DNA of 64,000 bases, taken from contig NZ_JWTA01000015.1 in the NCBI RefSeq assembly GCF_000813825.1, positions 248,001 to 312,000 on the forward strand, read 5' to 3'. A program made the position numbers and the translations under genes. Numbering within the stretch: position 1 is the stretch's first letter; each line of letters begins with the position of its first letter. Below are positions 57,278 to 64,000 of this stretch, piece after piece. The stretch comes from Chryseobacterium taiwanense. GTDB lineage: Bacteria; Bacteroidota; Bacteroidia; Flavobacteriales; Weeksellaceae. The notes under the pieces are model-generated. The model was not told the DNA's origin, did no database searches, and worked only from the letters and a program-made list of their open reading frames with translations.

Positions 57278-60200
57278 ATGTACCACAAAATTAATTTTTT
57301 TAAGTTTAAAAAACTAATTCCGATTGCATTAATCTTCTTGGTGGCGAATCAGGCTCAAGCAGAAGAATTTTCGGTAAACTATTCTGTTTCTTCACAGGTA
57401 AATGAAACCATTACCGGAACAGTAACAGATCAAGACGGATCGAAGATAGAAGGCGCAAAAGTCACTGTCTTAGAAACCGGAGCAACAGCAATGACAGATG
57501 CTTCAGGAAATTTTTCTATTTCTGCATCTATCGGGCAAACATTATCCATTTCTTATGATGGATATGGATCACAAACGATGAAGATTTCAAGCACTTCCAT
57601 TTCGGTGAGCTTAAAATCTAAAAAAGAGGCAACTTCTATCGAAGAAGTGACTTTGGTAGGTTACGGTTCTCAGAAGAAATCAGATTTAACGGGAGCAATA
57701 AGCCAGTTGAAAGCTGAAAACTTCAAAGAAGGAATGAATATTTCCGTTGATAATCTGATGCAGGGAAAAGTAGCAGGAGTTCGTATCGTTCAGACGAGCG
57801 GTGAACCGGGAGCAGGAGTTAACGTTTCTATCAGAGGGATCGGTTCCATCAGAAGTGGAAGTACTCCTTTATTCGTTGTAGACGGCGTTCCGTTGAGTAA
57901 TGATGCAGTAAGCGCACAGTCTCCGAATGTCGGTCTGGGAAATACATCCGCAAAAAATCCATTAAACTTTTTAAATACAAGTGATATTGAATCTATTACT
58001 GTGTTGAAAGATGCTTCTGCAGCGGCAATTTATGGTGCAAGAGGTTCAAACGGGGTTGTCTTGGTAACGACAAAAAGAGGAAAGAAGGGTGAGCCAATGT
58101 TTACTTATGATACGTATTTAGGCTTTTCTTCTGTGATTAAAAAATTAGATTTGATGGCTGCGGATGAATATAGAGCTGCAGGAATCAATAAATTATATGA
58201 TCATGGCGGAAATACAGACTGGCAGGATGAGATCTACAGAAATGCCGTTTCATCCAATCATTCGGTGTCTTTTTCAAGATCTACGGATACAGGGAACTAT
58301 TTTGCCTCTCTTTCTCATCTGGACCAGGATGGGATCGTTCTAAACAGTGGATTTAAAAGAACAACAGCCCGTTTAAACGCTGAAGAATCTTTCTTTGATA
58401 ACAAGAGATTAAAAATTAAACTAAACCTTACGGCGAGTGATATTAAAGAAACAGGGATTCCAAATGGTGGAAATGCAGGATCTGACGGACAGGTAATTAT
58501 CCATGCTTTGATGGCGAATCCTACACGTTCTGTGTATGATGAAACTGGAGGTTATACCAATTTCAACATGAATGCTCACTACAATCCTCTGTATTTATTG
58601 AGCATCTATAATGATAAAACCAATACATTCAGAGTATTGGGGAATACAGAAGCAACGTTGAGAATCTTACCCGGATTAAATTATAAATTCAATTTGGGGA
58701 TTGATAAAACAATGTCGGAAAGAAATACAACTATCTATCCGAACGTTACCGACAGAACACCAAAAGGAATGTATGTTCAGGCAAATCTTGATTCTTACAA
58801 TGTGCTTTTAGAACATTATTTAACCTATGATTTTAATCTTAATAGACATAATTTTAATGTTTTAGGAGGTTTCTCTTATCAGAAGTTTAAATCTACAGGA
58901 ACATATTTCGGAGTAAAAGATATTGCTGCTCAAGGAGCGGGAATTGCTCCGGAACTGAATCCCGGATATTCAGGAACGGCATTTGTTCCGGGAGCGGGAT
59001 ATGCTCAGGAAAATGAATTACAATCCTATTTCGGAAGGGTAAATTATAATTTTGATAAAAAATATTTATTGACAGCTTCATTAAGAGCAGACGGTTCCAC
59101 ACGTTTTGGGAAAAACAACAAATATGGATATTTCCCTTCTGTAGCAGTAGGTTGGACGGTTTCTAATGAAAATTTCCTTAAAGATTCTCAATTGATTAAT
59201 GAATTAAAACTAAGAGGAAGTTGGGGACAAACCGGTAATCAGGAAGTACCGAACAAAATTACACAGGCAAGTTCTTCTTTAACTCAGGCTGCTGGATATT
59301 ATTTATATGACAATTTAAATTTGATCAATGGAGTTTCGATCAACAGAACCGTAAATCCCGATCTGAAATGGGAAGTTGTGGAACAAACTAACATTGGAGC
59401 TGATTTCAGTTTGTTGAAAAACAAATTGTACGGATCATTGGAATATTACCACAAAACAACAAAAGATCCTATTTTAAATATTCCTTCAAGACCTTTAAGT
59501 CCTACAAGTACCGTATGGAAAAATGTTGATGCAAAAATTGTGAACAAAGGTTTTGAATTCTCTTTAGGTTCAGAAATTATTAAAAATGAAAACTTCACCT
59601 GGAATTTTGATGTAAACGGAGCTACAGTAAATAACGTGGTGAAAGATCTTCCTGTTTCTGCCATTTATTCAGGGGAAGTTTCAGGACCTGGACTTTCCGG
59701 AGTTACAGCAAATATTTATAAGAATGGTTATGAGGCGGGATCTTTTTATATGTATAATTATTTGGGAGTTGATGCCAACGGAAAATATATTTATGAAGAC
59801 ATCAATGCAGACGGAAGAATCGATCAGAATGACAGAAAAATCTTCGAGGGGGCAATTCCTAACTTCACTTTCGGGATCAATTCTTATATGAAATACAAGA
59901 AATTTGATTTTGCGTTTTCATTTATTGGACAGACAGGAGGGTATTTGGTGAATAATACCGCATTGGATTTAAATATCAATAACTTGGCTTCGGATAGAAA
60001 CGTTTTGAAAAACTTCTATGATTCTGGAGCAAATTTCACAAACCAGCCGCAATTATCTTCTTTATATCTTGAAAAATCAGATTTTCTTCGTCTGAACAAT
60101 GTGAGATTAGGATATACTTTTGATATCAATCAATTGAAATTCCTGAGAAGCATTAATCTTTATGTGAGTGCACAGAATTTATTTACCATTACAAGCTACA

Positions 60201-60322
60201 CAGGGTATGATCCTCTTGTAGATACCAACAAACAGGTGGGAGGGAACCAATCGCTTGGAATTGATTATACGACATATCCGTCTGCGAAGACTTTCATTTT
60301 GGGAGCAACTGTTAAATTTTAA
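57278..60322 (+). CDS. SusC/RagA family TonB-linked outer membrane protein
   Basis: The 1014-residue receptor has a signal peptide (ending NQAQAEE), a carboxypeptidase-D-like regulatory domain (about 38-115; ITGTVTDQDGSKIEGAKV), a plug with the SusC signatures LMQGKVAGVRIVQTSGEPG and SIRGIGSIRSGSTPLFVVDG, and a large 22-strand-type barrel ending FILGATVKF. With its SusD partner it takes up oligosaccharides or peptides through the outer membrane using TonB energy. No glycoside hydrolase or protease gene adjoins it, so the substrate cannot be inferred. Confidence 0.96.
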   Translation: MYHKINFFKFKKLIPIALIFLVANQAQAEEFSVNYSVSSQVNETITGTVTDQDGSKIEGAKVTVLETGATAMTDASGNFSISASIGQTLSISYDGYGSQTMKISSTSISVSLKSKKEATSIEEVTLVGYGSQKKSDLTGAISQLKAENFKEGMNISVDNLMQGKVAGVRIVQTSGEPGAGVNVSIRGIGSIRSGSTPLFVVDGVPLSNDAVSAQSPNVGLGNTSAKNPLNFLNTSDIESITVLKDASAAAIYGARGSNGVVLVTTKRGKKGEPMFTYDTYLGFSSVIKKLDLMAADEYRAAGINKLYDHGGNTDWQDEIYRNAVSSNHSVSFSRSTDTGNYFASLSHLDQDGIVLNSGFKRTTARLNAEESFFDNKRLKIKLNLTASDIKETGIPNGGNAGSDGQVIIHALMANPTRSVYDETGGYTNFNMNAHYNPLYLLSIYNDKTNTFRVLGNTEATLRILPGLNYKFNLGIDKTMSERNTTIYPNVTDRTPKGMYVQANLDSYNVLLEHYLTYDFNLNRHNFNVLGGFSYQKFKSTGTYFGVKDIAAQGAGIAPELNPGYSGTAFVPGAGYAQENELQSYFGRVNYNFDKKYLLTASLRADGSTRFGKNNKYGYFPSVAVGWTVSNENFLKDSQLINELKLRGSWGQTGNQEVPNKITQASSSLTQAAGYYLYDNLNLINGVSINRTVNPDLKWEVVEQTNIGADFSLLKNKLYGSLEYYHKTTKDPILNIPSRPLSPTSTVWKNVDAKIVNKGFEFSLGSEIIKNENFTWNFDVNGATVNNVVKDLPVSAIYSGEVSGPGLSGVTANIYKNGYEAGSFYMYNYLGVDANGKYIYEDINADGRIDQNDRKIFEGAIPNFTFGINSYMKYKKFDFAFSFIGQTGGYLVNNTALDLNINNLASDRNVLKNFYDSGANFTNQPQLSSLYLEKSDFLRLNNVRLGYTFDINQLKFLRSINLYVSAQNLFTITSYTGYDPLVDTNKQVGGNQSLGIDYTTYPSAKTFILGATVKF

Positions 60323-60340
60323 TTTAAGTTAAAAGAAATC

Positions 60341-62107
60341 ATGAAATCTAAATTTTTAAATATTAATAAAATTGTTTTATCCATTGCCGTATTATCATTA
60401 GTGGGATGTACAAATCTGGATGAAAAAGTAATCGATGAGGTTTTGGGTTCTGAAGTTGCAGATCCTGAAGCGGCTTTGGCTGCAGCTTATAGTCAGTTGG
60501 GTGAAGGAACTTTTGTTGACCATGGAAGTGTTTTCGCTTTGCAGGAATATTCTACCGATGAAGCTATATTACCAACAAGAGGAAGTGACTGGGGAGATGG
60601 TGGAAAATGGAGAGCGATGCACGAATTCACTTGGGATGCAAACAGTGATGTTGTAAAAACAACCTGGAACCAATTGAATTTTGGAATTACAAAATCTTTA
60701 ACAGCTATTTCGAGTGCAAGCAAAAGTACAGGAACGAATAAAGCTTTATTTTTAGCAGAAGCGAAAGGATTGCTAGCGTTCTATACGTATACAACGATTG
60801 ATTTGTTTGGACAGGCTCCCTACAGAGATCCGGATAATATTAATGCTCCGATTCAAATCAGAAAAGCGGAAACTACAATTGATGATCTTATTAAAGAAGT
60901 AGAAGGAATTCTTCCGGATTTGGCAGATATTAAAACGAAAAATACACACGCCGGAAGATTTACAAAACAGGCGGCTTATGCATTTTTGGCAGATATGTAT
61001 CTGAACAGAGCCGTGTTGAAGAATAAAACTTCAGGGAATTTCAACTTTCTGGAGCAAGCGGTGAGTGGAAGTGGAACGGATATGGATAAAGTGATTATGT
61101 ATTCTGATCTGTTAATTAATAATTCAAATTTCAGCTTAGAATCTAATTATTTCCACAATTTTGATATCAATAACGATACGAGTAAAGAAATGATTTTTAC
61201 GATCGTTCAGAAGAAGATTGCCAACTCAGATAAAGGATCAGATAATGACTTGGCATATATGTCAATGGAAAGAATCCAGAAGCCTTCACCGGATAACAGA
61301 GGAACAAATGCAAACTGTGTTACCCCTGAATTCTATTATTCTTGGAACGGAAACCATGATGATCCTCGTTTCCAAAGAACGTATCAGTATGAAGACGGAA
61401 CGTGGTTCAGAAATGACGGGACAGATGTAAGTGTACCTTCAACAAGCAAAGTAGAGGGAACAGGAAAACCTTGGTTCCATTTTAACAGAGGATTGCAGGT
61501 GGGGCAACAATACGGTCCAAAAATTCTTGCTAACGGAAATTTTGATATGACTTCTGATGGAAGAATTAAAGTCTATAAATTATTTACAGAGAAAAATACA
61601 ACCCTAGCTGCGGATTTTACTCCTGAATTGAATTTTGATAATCCTTCAGAAGCGGTATTTACACAAGCTCAAATTAACAGAGGAGTAAGAAACTTTAAGT
61701 TTGAATTTGATCCAGGACTAGGAAATAACGGAACAAGTGGAATGGACGTTCCATTGTACAGGCTAGGAACGATCTACATGATGAGAGCAGAAGCGTATTT
61801 CAGAAACGGAAACGTAACGGCTGCTTTGGCTGATGTAAATAAATTAAGAACAAGCAGAACCAATGATGCTTTAAAAGGAAATACTTCAGGTGTTGCAATT
61901 ACTTCTTTGGATGCAAATACATTAGTAAAAGAATCCGGATTTGAATTGTATTGGGAATTGTACAGAAGAAAGGCATTGATCAGATTCGGAAAATTTGATT
62001 TGGCAGGAACTGCGAAACCAGCTTCTCAACCTTATAGAAGAATTTTCCCGATTCCTCAGGCAACTATTGATGCATCAAAGGATTTTACCCAGAATCCCGG
62101 ATACTAA
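60341..62107 (+). CDS. SusD/RagB family nutrient-binding outer membrane lipoprotein
   Basis: The 588-residue lipoprotein has a lipobox at LVGC (Cys23), the SusD TPR-like scaffold (AEAKGLLAFYTYTTIDLFGQAPY) and a RagB-type C-terminus (RAEAYFRNGNVTAALADVNK, ELYWELYRRKALIRFGKF, RRIFPIPQATIDAS). It is the surface lid that captures substrate for the SusC channel encoded 18 bases upstream. The two form one transcription unit that ends at the terminator at 62148. Confidence 0.96.
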   Translation: MKSKFLNINKIVLSIAVLSLVGCTNLDEKVIDEVLGSEVADPEAALAAAYSQLGEGTFVDHGSVFALQEYSTDEAILPTRGSDWGDGGKWRAMHEFTWDANSDVVKTTWNQLNFGITKSLTAISSASKSTGTNKALFLAEAKGLLAFYTYTTIDLFGQAPYRDPDNINAPIQIRKAETTIDDLIKEVEGILPDLADIKTKNTHAGRFTKQAAYAFLADMYLNRAVLKNKTSGNFNFLEQAVSGSGTDMDKVIMYSDLLINNSNFSLESNYFHNFDINNDTSKEMIFTIVQKKIANSDKGSDNDLAYMSMERIQKPSPDNRGTNANCVTPEFYYSWNGNHDDPRFQRTYQYEDGTWFRNDGTDVSVPSTSKVEGTGKPWFHFNRGLQVGQQYGPKILANGNFDMTSDGRIKVYKLFTEKNTTLAADFTPELNFDNPSEAVFTQAQINRGVRNFKFEFDPGLGNNGTSGMDVPLYRLGTIYMMRAEAYFRNGNVTAALADVNKLRTSRTNDALKGNTSGVAITSLDANTLVKESGFELYWELYRRKALIRFGKFDLAGTAKPASQPYRRIFPIPQATIDASKDFTQNPGY

Positions 62108-62147
62108 AGAACAAGTTTTCTTCATATAAACGATTATTTTTGCAAAT

Positions 62148-62187
62148 AACAAAGCGAAGGAGTTTTCTCTCTTCGCTTTGTTTTTAT
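62148..62187 (+). terminator. Intrinsic terminator after susD
   Basis: AACAAAGCGAAG pairs with CTTCGCTTTGTT, 11-base loop, followed by TTTATC. Confidence 0.88.
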
Positions 62188-62196
62188 CAATAGGAA

Positions 62197-62247
62197 TGGG
62201 CTTTAGCCCATTTCAAAATTCAAAATTCTTATTTGGCTTTAGCCAAA
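62197..62247. repeat. Two TTTA-loop hairpins
   Basis: TGGGC-TTTA-GCCCA (62197-62210) and TTTGGC-TTTA-GCCAAA (62232-62247) share the loop TTTA. They lie between convergent susD and msrA and are of a type repeatedly seen between genes in this group. Confidence 0.6.
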
Positions 62248-62265
62248 ACTTAAGATATTTAAAAA

Positions 62266-62820
62266 TTATTCCGCATTCAACATTCCTAATTCTCCGAAAT
62301 GTTTTTTAAACTTCTGAATTTTTGGGCCAACAACCGCGCTGCAATAAGGCTGCGTTGGGTTTTCATTGTAATATCCTTGGTGATATTGTTCTGCAGGCCA
62401 GAACTTATCGAATTTCGTTAATTCTGTTACATAAGTTCCTGCCCATCTTCCTGATTCGATCGAAACTTTGATCGCTTCTTCAGCTTTTGCTTTTTCAGCA
62501 TCATCTTTATAATAAATCACAGAACGATATTGCGTTCCGATATCATTTCCCTGTCTGTTTAACTGTGTAGGATCGTGAAGGAAGAAGAAAACATCCATCA
62601 ATTGCTCATAAGAAATAATCGAAGGATCGTAGGTAATTTGTACGACTTCTGCATGTCCTGTTTCTCCTGTGCAAACTTCCTGATATGTTGGATTATCTTT
62701 ATGTCCTCCGGAATATCCGGAAATAGCAGATTCTACCCCTTTCAGCATATTAAAGCAGCTTTCCACACACCAGAAACATCCGCCACCAAAAGTAATTTGC
62801 TCTAAATTATTGTTATTCAT
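62266..62820 (-). CDS. msrA: Peptide methionine (S)-S-oxide reductase MsrA
   Basis: The 184-residue enzyme has the catalytic motif GGGCFWCVE (Cys15 nucleophile; a second Cys at 18), the MsrA blocks SGYSGGHKDNPTYQEVCTGETGHAEVV (visible as GETGHAE) and QYRSVIYY, and a C-terminal YCSAVVGPKIQKFKK. It reduces methionine-S-sulfoxide in proteins. No signal peptide is present, so it is cytosolic. It is a single gene. Confidence 0.95.
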   Translation of the reverse strand: MNNNNLEQITFGGGCFWCVESCFNMLKGVESAISGYSGGHKDNPTYQEVCTGETGHAEVVQITYDPSIISYEQLMDVFFFLHDPTQLNRQGNDIGTQYRSVIYYKDDAEKAKAEEAIKVSIESGRWAGTYVTELTKFDKFWPAEQYHQGYYNENPTQPYCSAVVGPKIQKFKKHFGELGMLNAE

Positions 62821-63029
62821 TCTAAGTTGATTATGTATTTAATTGTTTTCTCTTTACAAGTTGATGTAACGAAGAAAAACCAATCAAAAATATGAAAAAC
62901 TTTTTCAATTAATGTCTATTCATATTTTCTAAAAATGAATTGTAATCATAGATGAGGCAAATTATTTTAGACTAAAAATAAAATATACCAATCAGCTTGA
63001 TCTGCACGATCTGCGAGATAAAATTTTAA
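62821..63029. other. AT-rich gap upstream of msrA
   Basis: Nothing coding is seen. It holds the leftward msrA promoter region and, at 63002-63019, the word CTGCACGATCTGCGAGAT. Confidence 0.4.
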
Positions 63030-63182
63030 ACACAAAGAATTTACTTTAAAATTGGATATTTCAAGTGGGCAAAGAAGAATCAACAAGTTGATTGGATGAA
63101 GCTATAACAGTAGCCTTGTGTAGCAAATTTATTTGCTTTTGCCTTCTACAAATTAAACGTTCAGTAATTGAAATCTTTGCGT
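63030..63182 (-). repeat. 153-bp dispersed repeat, copy 2 (inverted)
   Basis: Bounded by ACACAAAG and CTTTGCGT; it holds AATCAACAAGTTGATT (63078-63093) and AGCAAATTTATTTGCT (63122-63137), the exact reverse complements of the palindromes in copy 1, in reversed order. The overall sequence between is diverged. Confidence 0.75.
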
Positions 63183-63193
63183 TTAAAATAAAA

Positions 63194-63222
63194 ACAAAAA
63201 AAGCACCCTAAAAAGGATGCTT
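63194..63222 (-). terminator. Intrinsic terminator after the ROK gene
   Basis: Read leftward, AAGCATCC pairs with GGGTGCTT around a T/A-rich loop, then TTTTTGTTTTTATTTT. Confidence 0.8.
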
Positions 63223-63245
63223 AGTATTATTTAAAAATGTTTCAG

Positions 63246-64000
63246 TTATTTTTCCCAAACCAAAGCACTTGCTCCTAAAATGGCAGCGTCTGCTTCGTCT
63301 AGTTCACTGAAAACCAATTTTACTTTATTTCTGAAAATTGGAAGAAGGTTTCTTTCCATATGAAGTTTTGTCGGCTTTAAGATAAAATCTCCTGCTTTGA
63401 TGACTCCTCCAAACAAAAGAATGGCTTCCGGAGAAGAGAACATCACAAAGTTGGCTAAAGCTTCTCCTAATTTCTGTCCTGTATATCTGAACACTTCAAT
63501 AGAGATTGGATCTCCTTTTAGCGCACATTCATGTACTGTTTTAGAATTGATCGCCTCTTCAGGATATTGGTTCAGCATAGACTCCGGGAATTCTGCTCTC
63601 ATTTTCTTTGCGGTAATCGAGATACCTGTTGCAGAAGCATAGGCTTCAAGACTTCCTTCAGAACCTGTACTCCAATGTTTTCTACCGCCCGGTTTTACGA
63701 TCGTATGACCTAATTCTCCGGCAAAACCATCGTGTCCATAGATTAATTTACCTCCTGCAATGATTCCGCTTCCTACACCGGTCCCTAAGGTAATCATGAT
63801 AAAATCTTTCATTCCTCTTGCAGCCCCGAAAAGCATTTCCCCAATAGCAGCGGCGTTAGCATCATTGGTTATTGTACAAGGCAACCCAAATTTAGCTTTC
63901 ATCAGTTCTGCAAAAGGAATGACTCCTTTCCATGGTAAATTGGGAGCTTGTTCTATAGTTCCTGTATAGTAGTTGGCATTTGGAGCTCCTACTCCTATTC
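63246..64000 (-). CDS. ROK family sugar kinase or regulator, C-terminal part
   Basis: The frame remains open to the window edge, so the N-terminus is missing; the ATG at 63902 is internal. Visible are CTITNDANAAAIGE, the ROK phosphate motif IMITLGTGVGSGIIAGG, GFAGELGHTIVKPGG and the C-terminal ILGASALVWEK. The stretch after HTIVKP reads GGRKHWSTGSEGSLEAYAS, without the Cys residues that bind zinc in most ROK proteins. It lacks sign of a DNA-binding domain in the visible part; glucokinase-like activity is likely but not sure. Confidence 0.88.
   Translation of the reverse strand, partial: IGVGAPNANYYTGTIEQAPNLPWKGVIPFAELMKAKFGLPCTITNDANAAAIGEMLFGAARGMKDFIMITLGTGVGSGIIAGGKLIYGHDGFAGELGHTIVKPGGRKHWSTGSEGSLEAYASATGISITAKKMRAEFPESMLNQYPEEAINSKTVHECALKGDPISIEVFRYTGQKLGEALANFVMFSSPEAILLFGGVIKAGDFILKPTKLHMERNLLPIFRNKVKLVFSELDEADAAILGASALVWEK

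Noticed and set aside
1-64000. CRISPR arrays, insertion sequences, prophage or integrase genes
   Set aside because: No regularly spaced direct repeats, transposase, recombinase or phage structural motifs were seen on either strand.

Overview
The window is one contiguous stretch of an AT-rich flavobacterial chromosome, most likely Chryseobacterium or a close relative in the Weeksellaceae. This is inferred from GLPGLI and SusC/SusD proteins, the Bacteroidota -7 promoter element TAnnTTTG (with TTG about 19 bp upstream in the best case), the Bacteroidota form of the division and wall (dcw) cluster, and typical flavobacterial intergenic repeats. No phage, insertion sequence, integrase, rRNA or CRISPR array is visible.

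Layout. 0-10.5 kb: the end of a TonB-dependent receptor, a DinB protein, a GLPGLI protein, an iron(II) uptake operon (feoA-feoB-small Cys-rich membrane protein), glmM, a TPR protein, then leftward a DMT exporter, aat and a DUF3127 protein. 10.6-10.97 kb: a Leu-Gly-Leu tRNA operon with a textbook promoter and terminator. 11-17.3 kb: a MocR-type regulator, a GNAT, an OmpR/histidine-kinase pair, a UspA-like protein and a YoaK membrane protein. 17.5-22.9 kb: mutL, a rhomboid protease, two EEP-fold membrane proteins and two small lipoproteins. 23-27.6 kb: tandem TPR/AraC membrane regulators and three micro membrane proteins. 27.7-30.7 kb: GH3-family protein, bacilliredoxin, a gene-poor gap with two strong hairpins, and YqeY.

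30.8-47.3 kb is the dcw cluster read leftward: mraZ, rsmH, ftsL-like, ftsI, murE, mraY, murD, ftsW, murG, murC, a small unknown gene, ftsQ, ftsA, ftsZ, followed by yqeY. It makes lipid II and assembles the divisome. murF and ddl are absent from it. Upstream of mraZ lie four direct repeats with 10-bp spacing that match the known MraZ operator layout. Several gaps inside the cluster hold degenerate inverted repeats, each built from its own short word.

47.6-55.4 kb: a hydrolase, engB and an elaA-like GNAT, then a signalling locus: a 64-aa secreted microprotein, a lipoprotein-like TPR histidine kinase, a response regulator with a degenerate LuxR-like end, and a divergent 291-aa membrane protein. 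Two copies of a 16-bp inverted repeat (TTACGG-N4-CCGTAA) sit about 21-22 bp upstream of -7 elements. One is in front of the 291-aa gene. The other is in front of a promoter/terminator unit of about 110 nt without an annotated gene. This is the best candidate here for an undescribed system. 55.4-64 kb: a metallophosphoesterase, a phospholipase C-like protein, a SusC/SusD pair, msrA and a truncated ROK kinase. Two 153-bp copies of a dispersed repeat in opposite orientation bracket 55.8-63.0 kb.

All functions are inferred from reading sequence motifs; no database search was run.
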